DNA from: Eopsaltria australis
Lineage: Eukaryota > Chordata > Aves > Passeriformes > Petroicidae
DNA: 64,000 bases
Direction of reading: 5' to 3'
NCBI GenBank assembly: GCA_034509425.1
Contig: JAVTVJ010000951.1
Location: 248,001-312,000 of the forward strand
A program made the position numbers and the translations under genes. The notes beneath the pieces were generated by a model, which made no database searches, had not been told where the DNA came from, and saw only the letters and a list, made by a program, of their open reading frames with translations. This document shows positions 42,546 to 53,700 of this stretch, in pieces (within the stretch, counting starts at the first letter, position 1; each line of letters opens with the position of its first letter).

Positions 42546-45500
42546 TCAGGTCTCTCCATCCCTTTGCATCACCCACCAGGTGCAGCCTGGTCCCTGAGCA
42601 AAGACAACCCCCCGGATGGGATTGTCTTTACTTGAGGCAGAGTTTACCCAAACAGTCTTTCCCAGCATACTTCTCATGTGTACTACTGGAACTTTATCTC
42701 CATCTGTTGTTCGCAAGGGGTCAGAGTGGGCAGGCCCGGCCCGGCTGGAGGAACTTCGGGTGTTCACTAACCATGTGGCCTTTGCTAAATTAGTCTCCCA
42801 GTTCTTGAACGTCCCCCCACCCAGTGCTTTCAAGGTGGTTTTGAGCAGGCCATTGTACCGTTCAACTTTCCCAGCTGCTGGTGCATGATAAGGGATATGG
42901 TACACCCACTCGATGCCGTGTTCCCTAGCCCAGGTGTTTATAAGGCTATTTTTGAAATGAGTCCCATTGTCGGATTCAATTCTCTCAGGGGTACCATGTC
43001 TCCAAAGGACCTGTTTTTCGAGGCCCAGGATGGTGTTCCGGGCAGTGGCATGAGGCACAGGGTAGGTCTCCAGCCATTCTGTAGTGGCTTCTACCATTGT
43101 GAGAACGTAGCGCTTGCCTTGGCGGGTTTGAGGCAGTGTGATGTAATCAATCTGCCAAGCCTCTCCATACTTATATTTGGACCACCGTCCACCATACCAT
43201 AGAGGTTTCACCCGCTTGGGCTGAATGAACGCGGTGCACGTCTCACAATCATGGATCACCTGGGAGATGCTGTCCATGGTTAGATCCACCCCTCGGTCTC
43301 ATGCCCACTTATAGGTGGCATCTCTGCCCTGGTGGCCTGAGGCATCGTGGGCCCATCGGGCTAGGAACAACTCCCCTTTGTGTTGGCAGTCTAAATCTAT
43401 TTGTGCCACTTTTATCTTCGCAGCGTGATCTACCTGCTTGTTGTTCTGGTGCTCCTCATTAGCTCGGCTCTTAGGGACATGGGCATTTACATGGCGGACC
43501 TTTACGGGTAGCTTCTCTACCCGAGTGGCAATGTCATTCCATTCATCAGCAGCCCAGACTGGTTTTCCTCTACGCTGCCAGTTGGCCTTTTTCCACCTTT
43601 TCAGCCAACCCCATAGAGCATTGGCTACCATCCACGAATCGGTGTAGAGGTAGAGCTTTGGCCTCTTCTCTCTTTCAGCAATGTCTAGGGCCAGCTGAAC
43701 GGCTTTGAGATCAGAAAATTGGCTGGACCCATCCTCTCCTTCGGTGGCTTCTGCAACCTGTCGTGTGGGGCTCCACACAGCTGCTTTCCACTTCTGGTTC
43801 ATCCCTATGATGCGACAGGAACCATCAGTGAAAAGGGCGTAGCACTTTTCTTCATTTAGCAGTTGATTGTATGGTGGAGCCTCCTCAGCCCGGGTCACTT
43901 CTTCTTGCTCCTCGTCTTCAGTGAGACTAAAGCTTTCACCTTCTGGCCAATTTGTAATTATTTCCAGGATCCCAGGGCGGTTGGGATTTCCAATGCGGGC
44001 GCGCTGTGTGATCAGTGCAATCCACTTACTCCATGAGGCGTCAGTGGCGTGGTGGGTAGAGGGAGCCTTGCCTTTAAACATCCACCCCAGCACTGGTAGT
44101 CGGGGTGCCAGGAGGAGGAGTTGTGCAGCCAAGATTTCCTTCTCTGTGGGGGTGTAGTTGGCTTCAGACCCTCTGTAACTCCGGCTCCAGAATCCCAGCG
44201 GTCTGCCTCGAGTCTCTCCAGGCACCTTCTGCCAAAGGCTCCAGGACAAGCCCTTGTTCCCGGCTGCAGAGTAAAGCACATTCCTCACCTCTGGTCCTGT
44301 CCTTACTGGGCCAAGCGCTACCGCATGAGCGGTAGCTTGATCTGGGCAAACGCTTGTTGCTGTTCAGGGCCCCAGTGAAAATCGTTCTTCTTGCGGGTAA
44401 CCAGGTAGAGAGGGCTCACAATCTGACTGTACTCTGTAATGTGCATTCTCCAAAAGCCTATGGCCCCTAGGAAAGCTTGCGTTTCCTTTTTGTTAGTTGG
44501 CGGAGACATCGCAGTGATCTTATTGATGACCTCCGTGGGAATCTGGCGCCGCCCATCTTGCCATTTTACCCCCAGGAACTGGATCTCTCGAGCAGGTCCC
44601 TTGACTTTGCTTTTCTTGATGGCAAAACCGGCTTCCAGGAGGATCATGATGATCTTCTCTCCTTTCTCAAATACCTCTGCTGCCGTGTTCCCCCACACAA
44701 TGATGTCATCGATGTATTGGAGATGCTCTGGAGCCTCACCCTTTTCCAGTGCAGCCTGGATCAGTCCATGGCAGATTGTGGGGCTGTGCCTCCACCCCTG
44801 GGGCAGCCGATTCCAGGTATATTGCACACCCCTCCAGGTGAAGGCAAACTCGGGCCTGCACTCTGCTGCCAGAGGGATGGAGAAAAGCACATTGGCGATA
44901 TCAATGGTGGCATACCACTTTGCTGCCTTGGACTCCAGCTCGTACTGGGGCTCCAGCATGTCTGGCACGGCAGCACTCAAGGGTGGAGTCACTTCATTCA
45001 AGCCACGATAGCCCACTGTCAATCTCCATTCCCCGTCGGACTTGCACACAGGCCAGGTGGGGCTGTTGAAGGGTGAGTGGGCCTTACTGACCACTCCTTG
45101 GCTTTCCAGGTCGCGGATCATCTTGTGGATGGGGATCACAGCATCTCGATTGGTCCGGTACTGCCGGCGGTGCACTGTCGAGGTGGCAATTGGCACTTGT
45201 TGCTCTTTTACTCTCAGGAGTCCCACTGCAGTTGGATTTTCTGATAGTCCAGGCAAGGTGTTCAGTTGCCTGATGCCCTCTGCCTCCACAGCCGCTATTC
45301 CGAAAGCCCACCTGAGTCCCTTTGAGTGTTTGTAATAGCCATTCCGGAGGAAGTCTATGCCTAGAATACACAGGGCCTCTGGACCAGTCACAATGGGGTG
45401 TTTCTGCCACTCCTTCCCTGTCAGGCTCACCTCGGCTTCCAACAAGGTTAGTTGCTGCAATCCCCCTGTCACGCCGGCAATAGAAACAGGTTCTGCCCCC

Positions 45501-45649
45501 ACATGTCTCAATGGTATTAAGGTACACTGCGCACCAGTATCAACTAACGCTTCATATTTTTGTGGCTCTGATGTGCCAGGCCATCGGATCCACACTGTCC
45601 AAAAGACCCGGTTTTCCCGTGCCTCTTCCTGGCTAGAGGCAGGGCCCCT
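42546..45649 (-). pseudogene. pol: ERV-C pol (PR, RT, RNase H, integrase), two breaks
   Basis: Pol follows gag in the same frame after the UAG at 45652-45650. Protease has ALVDTGAQCTLIP with an intact Asp-Thr-Gly. Reverse transcriptase runs from SPFNSPTWPV through ATIDIANVLFSIP, LPQGWRHSP and YIDDIIVWG. A small deletion at about 44325-44340 shifts the frame (first frame stops at 44318). RNase H (YALFTDGSC, YTDSWMVANAL, KQVDHAA) and the integrase zinc region continue in the new frame. A TGA at 43301-43299 interrupts before the core. The integrase triad WQIDYIT, IESDNGTHF and APAAGKVERYNG is intact, and the frame ends at 42546. The RT-RNase H connection looks shortened after EKEILAA, which is inferred from memory of the family. 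Confidence 0.92.
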
Positions 45650-47632
45650 CTAGCTCTGGTTGTCATTTCTTTCTTGGGCGTACATGATAGAGGTCCCCTC
45701 GAGGGGATCTAAGAGATCGTCCTCTCTTCTGTAATATCTGGCATCTCGGTCACGGGAGGCTGAGGCTACCTTCACTTTAGTAGACCCCCCGCCTCGGTTA
45801 GTATTTCCCTCCTTGAGTTGCTGTACCCGTGCTGCCAGGGTAGCAGTGGGTTTCCTATCCCATTTCCTCATGTCTGCCCCGTGGTCACACAGGAAGAACC
45901 ACAGCTCAGATCGTGGGGTGTACCCTCTCTCCCTGGCTGGGGGGCGCTGGGCTCTGACTTTGGGGCTTGTGACTCGCACTGGTGCCGCACTCATCATCCT
46001 CATCTCCTCCCTCACCTCCCTCATCATCTCTTCTCTGAGGTCTTTGACCACAGCAGAGACCTGAGCCTGCATTGGGCCACTGATCATACTATCATAATTC
46101 CTGAGTTTGGTGGCTATGGAGCCCACTGTCTCTCGGTTGTCATCAGCATTAATTGTTGCAATTAAGACGGTGTATTGGGAGGGCCCTAGCTTTGCCAGAT
46201 TCCACAACATTTGCCCTGTACACTTGACCTTGTCGGGGTCATTATCATGTTGTCCATCCCTCCCAAAGAGTACCTCCAATATTGCCACCTCCCTCAGCTG
46301 TTGGATTCCCTCCTCAAGCGTCTTCCATGGTCTTCTATGATGATATTCCTGCATTCTCTCCCTGTTGACAAACCTCTCTCTTACACTTATTAAAAGCCGT
46401 TCCCAGAGAGACAGGGGCCCGTCATCTCTTCCGAATACCTGATCAACTCCTGAGTCCTGGGACAAGGGTCCCAGCTGCCTTGCCTCAATACTATCCAGCT
46501 GCACACCCATACCCATAAGGTCCCAGACCCGAAGTAACCAGGTTGTAAAAGGCTCATTACCCCGTCACACAATGTCTTTTCGTAGATTACGGAGACTTTC
46601 ATACCCCAGGGACTCGGTAGTGATTTCAATCCTTGGCCTCCCTACTGGTTGAGAGGGTCCTGCTTCCCCATCATTACTCACTGGCTGCTCTGGTTTGACC
46701 TTAGTCTTCCTCTTTTCCACAGGGGCAACTGCTACTGGCTGTGGCTGCCCCTCTGATCTGACTGGAGCCTGAGTGGTTATAACATCCCCGGGTTCCTCTG
46801 CTGCCCCATTAGACTCTCCCTCTTTGGGGTAGGGGGAGGGTTTCCCACCAGCTGGGCAAGTGTATTCCTTCAGCACTTGGCCCATCTCGCATATCTCTTT
46901 CACCAGGACTCCCACCCAATCCGGGTGGGTTGTTTCTGAGGTGGGTTGTGGGACCGGGTCAGACTCTGTAGCAACATCCCTAGTGTCTGGGGCAATGTCA
47001 GCTTCTGGGATGGTGTCCCTAGTCTCTGGGGCCATGTCAGGTTCTGTGGCTACGTCCCTAGTCTCTGGGGCCGTGTCAGGTTCTGTGGCAGCATCCCTAG
47101 TTTCCGGGGCCAGGTCAGTTTCTGTGGCAGCATCCCTAGTCTTTGGGGCCATGTCAGGTTCTGGGGCCCCATCCCTATTGTCTGGGGTAGATGTCAGAGT
47201 GGCTATCCAAGTCAGACCCCCCTTATCCCTGAATGCCAAATAGAGCAGGCCTATCAGCAACACCAGCCACTGTATGGTATCATTAGCATTTAGAGAAGAT
47301 TCGAACCCCTCAAAGATTGGCGGGATAGGCCCAAAGAGCTGGGTGAAGGGTTGTGAGAACATTCCTTTTGGTGTCACTTCCTCACAGTAGGTACCATTAT
47401 TAAAGTAACCCTGAAAACATGTCATTAATGTGTGGTAGCTGTGAATCCACATGCCTGCCTTCCAGAGGAAGTTGAAAATCCATGAATTCCTCACCTTATT
47501 GACCTATGACACAAACTGTATAACAGCCACCGTAGCCTTAGTTATACGGCCCATGTTTAGATATGGGGCTGCAAATGGGAGAGAAACAGCTGTGACCACT
47601 TGCCATACGAACCGGAATAAGCTAGACCACAT
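45650..47632 (-). pseudogene. gag: ERV-C gag with membrane segment and 13-residue repeats, two stops
   Basis: One frame runs from an ATG at 47632 to a UAG at 45652-45650, interrupted by TAG (47506-47504) and TGA (46567-46565). The first ~40 residues are hydrophobic (MWSSLFRFVWQVV...). Counting from 47494, residues 73-88 (TIQWLVLLIGLLYLAF) form a likely membrane span. Residues 114-178 are five 13-residue acidic repeats of the type D-x-APETRD-xATEP. A basic region (KRKTKVK) and, after the TGA, the capsid-like part follow: GPLSLWERLLISVRERF, WKTLEEGIQQLREVAILEVLF and LAKLGPSQYTVLIATI resemble ERVL gag. No zinc knuckle was seen. The membrane segment and repeats are unusual for gag and might be a separate leader product. 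Confidence 0.75.
46961..47155 (-). repeat. 39-bp coding tandem repeat in ERV-C gag
   Basis: Five in-frame 39-bp units encode D-x-APETRD-xATEP-like 13-mers, with partial units on both sides. The period is a multiple of three and the acidic and proline character is kept in all units. Confidence 0.9.
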
Positions 47633-47719
47633 GGTGCAACCTAATGAGGTTCCTATATCCAGCACACAAAAACTGCGTTACTCAAGAACTGTTATCCTTC
47701 TTCCCCTCGATGCCCTCGT

Positions 47720-47738
47720 GCCCCACCGTTGGGCACCA
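47720..47738 (-). promoter_or_regulatory. ERV-C primer binding site, tRNA-Lys-like
   Basis: On the minus strand TGGTGCCCAACGGTGGGGC lies five bases inside the 5' LTR edge. It resembles the tRNA-Lys complement TGGCGCCCAACGTGGGGC with one substitution and one extra G. Confidence 0.6.
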
Positions 47739-47743
47739 AAATC

Positions 47744-48679
47744 TGTCTTGGTTTGAAGGACAGGTGTCTGTTAAGGAAGGCAGGAGCCTCCCTTGGAATG
47801 GGAAACTGTAACCCCTCTCCCTCCGAATTACTATAAATTTGAAATCAAGAGGCTCTCAGGCAAAGATATGGAAATAGGAATAACAGTTCTTTACTACTAT
47901 CTAAAACAAGGATAACAAATAACAACAACTATAACGTTAACCAACAAAACAGAACCAGAAACCCAGTGGCAGCCTGCTCGGCTTCAGGCACCTTTTCCCT
48001 TCGGTGTAGTTCCAGTCACAGCCTGCAGGGGCGCTCTGGGTGTGGTGATTCCCCAGCGGCTGCAGGGGGCGCTCTGGGTGTGATGATTCCCCAGTGGCTG
48101 CAGGGGCGCTTCGGCGTGAGCTCAGGTAGCACACGGCAATGGTGGCTGCCCGAGGCACGGAGGGATGGAGGAGAGCCCTTGCTCCACAAACTCTCGGGAG
48201 GGGAGGGGCAGCTGGTGTCAGTTCCGCAGCAGGATCCCCGGACACAGGGAGCTGGGACGGTAAGGGGTCTCCACGTGCAGGGAAAAACCCCGCTACAATG
48301 TAGCGGAGAAAACTCCGAGCGGGCTGGTGGCAGGCAGGTCGGCTCCGGATGGGGCAGAGGGCAGAGACTCACAGCAGACAGACCGTCAGCTCCGCGCTGG
48401 CTTCTCAGGGGCCGTGGGTTCAGCAGGCAGCAGCTCCGACTGTCCAGCTCCGAGGGTCCTGAGCAAGAGAGTGTGACCTCCCCCCTGCCCTTGCTTTTCA
48501 GTCTCTCCAAATCTCGCGTTGCCAGGCTCTGCTTCCATGAGGGGCAATTCTACCCCACCCTGCCAAGGAGAAAGGCTCTAGCCTTGTGCTTTGTTTCTCT
48601 TAAGTACTCAGTCATTTGTGTCTTAGCAACCCATGGGAGAAAAATTCCTGAGGAAAAGAACTAGATCCAACCTTCAACA
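47744..48679 (-). repeat. ERV-C 5' LTR
   Basis: 936 bp, TGTCTTGGTTTGAAGG to CCTTCAACA on the plus strand. Three unit starts of the 38-bp repeat lie at 48021-48117. It differs from the 3' LTR at many scattered positions, so the insertion is older than ERV-B. Confidence 0.93.
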
Positions 48680-49165
48680 GACTGGTTGCCTTGTTCACAC
48701 GTTAACACAGCTGTGCCAACAGACAGAGAAAGATACCCTAAACTGGGTTGATATCTCTCCTCACAGAAGTCAGAAAAGGACTATGATGTCCTGATTCACC
48801 ATTTGTTCTCATCACAGCAAAGTTACTAGTCCTTCCTTTGGCACTTTGAAAAAAGCCACAATACAGAGAGACAATATTTTAAAATCAGCTATGAGCTACA
48901 TGACTGTATTGTGGAGACACATTTTATATTCATCTCTCAAATTTGATACAAATCAAATTTGTTACAAGTTTGTTGTGGATCCTTTTTTGAGTTTTCCATG
49001 CCTGAAGCTTCCCAGGTCCTAAAATAGCAATAAATTCTCCTGGATTTGTGTAATTGTGACAGATTGTAAATTCCATAGTGCCTTTCAGTAGAACATCAAA
49101 ACATGAACATAAAGTATGCATTTGTGATTATTACTTTCCAGTGATGGTGACATTTTAAAAAGTCT
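48680..49165. other. Intergenic, nothing recognised
   Basis: AT-rich DNA between ERV-C and the long LTR. It contains no satellite monomers, so the satellite starts only on the far side of that LTR. Confidence 0.55.
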
Positions 49166-50797
49166 TGTCGTGGTTTTAGTTCGCTTATTTAGGTTTGTGG
49201 CTAAATGCTAGCACACTTACTTAAATTTACTTGATTGCTTGTTGTGAGATAAGGATTAGGAGTAGGCAAAGCAGGCTCAAACTTTATAAAGTACAAAGAA
49301 GTTTTATTAATATATCTAAGACAAAGGGAAAAAAGAAAAAAAAAAAACTTCAAGAAAAAAAAACTAGAACAAACTCTTCAGACCACCCCTCCTTCCCCAC
49401 CTCTCCATTTCATTCTCCCTGACAACATACAAAAAACAACACTTTGACTTCCAGTCAGTTTACCACCTTAGAAACAGCTCTTGTTCCAGTTCATTTAGGG
49501 AGAGAAGTTTCTTTTGCTTACACCATGGATCTTCTGTAAGAAAAAAATACAGTTTTTATGGGTCTTCTGCCTCACCATTAACCGCCGCCCGGAGTAAAGT
49601 CCAACTTAATGGTGGATCTCTCCCACACCAGTAGCCTTCCCACAGCCACTATAGTGAGTTATGAACAGTCCACAGGGTACCTGTTTTAAGGATGCCCAGT
49701 TCAATTGCAGCAACAAAGAAAATCCCTTCTTCTGTGCTTAGCAGCACAGGTTCTCCTGACAACTCAGGTTCTCTAGCATTCTCCCCAGGACCAGGGCTCT
49801 GAGTCACAGCCTCTCCTCTCTCTTGGTTCTAGTTTCTCATCAGGCTGTACTTTTTCAACACTTACTTGTCTGTACTTAGGTATTTCAGTTCATTGGCTGC
49901 AATAAAAACCTCACATCCCCCTTTGGACTATATCTTCATATATTACAGAGAATTTATTAGCTCAGTCCCCAACCATGGTTCTCAAAAAGAGTTTTCAGCT
50001 TCATTTTTGAAGCAACTTCTCATGCACCTCCCTCTAGGTATCAGTTCTGCTTTCCTCACTGACTGTAAAGTCTCTGCGCTGCACTATGTAGATGTCTTCA
50101 CTCGTTCCTCTCTCTGCGAGGAAGGATGGATGTCTGTGAGTTTAGTCCAGACATGGAGAGAGTTAATCTCTGTCTCTCTCTCTCCGGCAGTGTGAAGATC
50201 ACGTGCTCTTTGCCGGGCTGCTTGAACAGGTCCGAGCTGGATGCCAGACGCTCTCAAGAGTCTTTGCCTGGCTCTGCCAAGCTGGCTCGGCCTGGTGGGG
50301 CCATCTGGGCCCGGGGTGACAGGGCAGGGTCTGGCCCGAGCTGGATGGAGTCCGACCCGGTCCTTGCCTGGCCCGGCTCTCCCTGTAGTGTAGCTGACAC
50401 ACCGGCTGAGCTGGATTTGCTGAAAATTCCAATCGTTTCCTCCCCCATGCCTGCCCGGCTGCAGCGGCACGGCTGCCGTAAAACCTCCCTCCCCCCCCCC
50501 CCCATCCCTCCTTTGGAAGGAGGTGGGGGGGGCCTTACCAGCGAGAGAAGCAGGAGCTGCTCCTCTCTACACAGCAGCAGCAGGTCCAAAAAAAAAGAGC
50601 GTCAGAGAGTCTCTGCTTATATATGGTTTTTTCCTTGAAGGCGGACCAACTTTTTAATTGGTTTACCTACCTATCAATTCTTAAAACTACCTGATTATTG
50701 GCTCTCTCTCTCGCAGGAAGGAAGTTGTATGCCTTCCTGCATTCCCGCAGCACAGAGGACTTCCTAGATTTTGACCCCTCTGGCCTAACCCAGGACA
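49166..50797 (-). mobile_element. Long solo LTR (minus) at the satellite edge
   Basis: A 1.6-kb LTR in reverse orientation; on the plus strand it runs TGTCGTGGTTTTAG to AACCCAGGACA. Near its U3 end is a TATA box (plus-strand complement around 50616-50626) and near its U5 end AATAAA (TTTATT, 49303-49308), giving an unusually long R-U5 region. It is the inverted equivalent of 57232-58739. The left flank (AGTCT) is unique DNA and the right flank (GGCCC) is already inside a satellite monomer, so there is no target duplication. Confidence 0.85.
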
Positions 50798-53700
50798 GGC
50801 CCCTTTGGGTAACTGTGACATGCTGTCTCTTTGGCAGCCTGGGGACTCCTGCGATGTCCCCATGGAGGGCCTGTGAGTGTATTTGACATCCCTGCTCTTT
50901 GGCCTTGTTGGGATTGCGGGCATAAGGCCGTTGAAGCCTTGCGAGTGTCTGTGAGGTGCTGGGTCTTTGGCTGCCTGGAAAGTCCGGGGATGTCACCATG
51001 GAATCCCTGGGAATTTCTGTGACATCTTAGCTCCTTGGAAATCTGGGGACTGCTGGGATATCAGCATGGAAGCCACGTGAAAGTCTGTGACATCTGGGCT
51101 CTTAGGCAGGCAGGGATCACATGGGATGTGGCTATGGAGGCCATGTGAGTTTCTGTGGCATGGCAGGTTTTTGGAAGCTTGGGGACTCCTGGGATTTCAC
51201 CATGGAGCCGCTGTGAGTGTCTGTGACATCGTGGCTCTTTGGGAGCCTGGACACTCCTGGGATGTCACTCTTGAGCACCTGTGAGTGTGTGTGACATGCC
51301 GGCTCTTTGGCAGTCTGTGGATTCATGGGGTGTCTGCATGGAGCTCCTGCTAGTGTGTGTTGCAACCTGGCTCTTTGTCACTCTGAGGGCTCCTGGGATG
51401 GCAGTCTGGGCAGCCCCGTGAATATCTGTGGACGCCCATCTCTTGGGTGGGAGCCTGGGGATACGTGGGCATGCTGATGCTGCATGGATCCCCTGTGGTG
51501 CATGTGGACATGCGGCTGTTTGGCCGCTTTGAAATCCTGGATTTCTGTGTTGGAGCTCTTGTGAGTGTGTGTGACATGCCAGCTGTTTGGCAGCTTGGGG
51601 ATCCCTAGGATGTGTGCATGGAGCCCCTATGAGTGTGTGTGGCATCTCTGGTGTTTGGCACTCTGGGGATTCCCAGGATGTCCCCATGGAACCTGTGTGA
51701 GTGTCTGTGACATGCTGGCTCTTTGTCAGCCTTGGGTCTACAGGGAAGTCGCCATGGAACTGTTGTGAGTGTCTGTGATATCCCAGTTGCTTGGAAGCCC
51801 GGGGTCTCCTGGGATGTCGCACTTGATCAGCTGTGAATGTATGTGACATCCCGGCTCTTGTGATTGGGGGACAGCAGGGGAGTCCCGATGGAGCCCCTGT
51901 GAGTGATCTGTGACATCGTGGCTCCTGTGGACTCCTGGGATGTCAGTCTGGAGCCCCTGTGAGCGTCTGTGACATCGTGGCTGTTTGAGAGCCTGTGGAC
52001 TTGAGGGATTTCAGTCTGGGGCCCCTGTGAGTGTCTGTGACGTGCTGGTGCTTTGGCAGCCTGTGGATTCGAGGCATGTCTCCATGGAGCTGCAGGCATT
52101 GTCAGTGACATCCTGGCTCTTTGGCACTCTGGGGGCTCCTGGGATGTCACTCTGCAGCCCCTGTGAATGTCTGTGACATCCCAGCTGTTGAGGAGTCTGG
52201 GCATAGCTGCCATGTCTGCATGGATCCCCTGTGAGTGTCGGTGACATGCCGGCTCTTTGGCAGCTTGGGGACCCCTGGGATGTGTGCATGGAGCCCCTGT
52301 GAGTGTGTGTGGCATCTCTGGTGTTTGGCACTCTGGGGATTCCCGGGATATCCCGATGGAACCCGTGTGAGTTTCTGTGACATGCTGGCTCTTTGTCAGC
52401 CTTGGGTCTCCTGGGAAGTCGTCATGGAACTGTTGTGAGTGTCTGTGATATCCCAGTTGCTTGGAAGCCCGGGGTCTCCTGGGATGTCGCCATTGATCAG
52501 CTGTGAATGTTTGTGACATCCCGGCTCTTTGGGTGATTAGGGAAAGTAGGGAAGTCCCGATGGAGCCCTCTGTGAGTGTCTGTGACATCGTGGCTGTTTG
52601 AGAGCCTGTGGACTTGTGGCATGTCAGTCTGGAGCCCCTGTGAGTGTCTGTGACATGCCGGTGCTTTGGCAGCCTGTGGATTCGAGGGATGTCTCCATGG
52701 AGCTGCTGGCATTCTCTGTGACATCCTGGCTCTTTGGCACTCTGGGGGCTCCTGGGATGTCACTCTGTAGCCCCTGTGAATGTCTGTGACATCCCAGCTG
52801 TTGAGGAGTCTGGGCATAGCTGGCATGTCTGCATGGATCCCCTGTGAGTGTCGGTGACATGCCGGCTCTTTGGCAGCCTGGGCACTGCTGGCATGACCCC
52901 ATGGAGCAGCTGTGAGTGTCTGTGACATCCCTGCTTTTTGGAAGACAGGGTAAGGCAGGGATGTCCGCATGGGGCCCCTTTGGGTAACTGTGACATGCTG
53001 TCTCTTTGGCAGCCTGGGGACTCCTGCGATGTCCCCAATGAGGCCCTGTGAGTGTCTTTGACATCCCTGCTCTTTGGCCTTGTGGGGATTGCGGGCATAA
53101 GGCCGTTGAAGCCTTGTAGTGTCTGTGAGGTCCTGGCTCTTTGGCTGCCTGGGAAGTCCGAGGATGTCACCATGGAATCCCTTGGAATTTCTGTGACATC
53201 TTAGCTCCTTGGAAATCTGGGGACTGCTGGGGTATCAGCATGGAAGCCACGTGAAAGTCTGTGACATCTGGGCTCTTAGGCAGGCAGGGATCACATGGGA
53301 TGTGGCTATGGAGCCCATGTGAGTGTCTGTGGCATGGCAGGTTTTTGGAAGCTTGGGGACTCCTGGGATTTCACCATGGAGCCGCTGTGAGTGTCTGTGA
53401 CATCGTGGCTCTTTGGGAGCCTGGACACTCCTGGGATGTCACTCTTGAGCACCTGTGAGTGTGTGTGACATGCCGGCTCTTTGGCAGTCTGTGGATTCAT
53501 GGGGTGTCTGCATGGAGCTCCTGCTAGTGTGTGTTGCATCCTGGCTCTTTGTCACTCTGAGGGCTCCTGGGATGGCAGTCTGGAGCCCCTGTGAATATCT
53601 GTGACTTCCCATCTCTTGGGGAGCCTGGGGATACGTGGGATGTGTGCATGGATCCCCTGTGAGTGTGTGTGACATGCCGGCTGTTTGGCCGCTTTGGAAA

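Larger units (their letters stand above)
41488..48679 (-). mobile_element. ERV-C: ERVL-class provirus (minus), no env
   Basis: A provirus of about 7.2 kb with direct LTRs (3' LTR 41488-42404, 5' LTR 47744-48679), a tRNA-Lys-like primer site, gag, pol and a polypurine tract. The pol motifs (YIDDIIVWG; PPTNKKETQAFLG; GFWRMHI; VTRKKNDFHWGPEQQ) are those of ERVL (class III) elements, which normally lack env, as here. Gag and pol share one frame separated by a UAG. Breaks: TAG and TGA in gag, a small deletion causing a frameshift after RT, and a TGA before the integrase core. No clear target duplication is seen (ACTAC on the left, GACTG on the right). A solo LTR of the family is at 16977-18054. 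Confidence 0.93.

Noticed and set aside
41483..48684. A target-site duplication around ERV-C
   Set aside because: The five bases on each side (ACTAC and GACTG) do not match, so I do not claim one.
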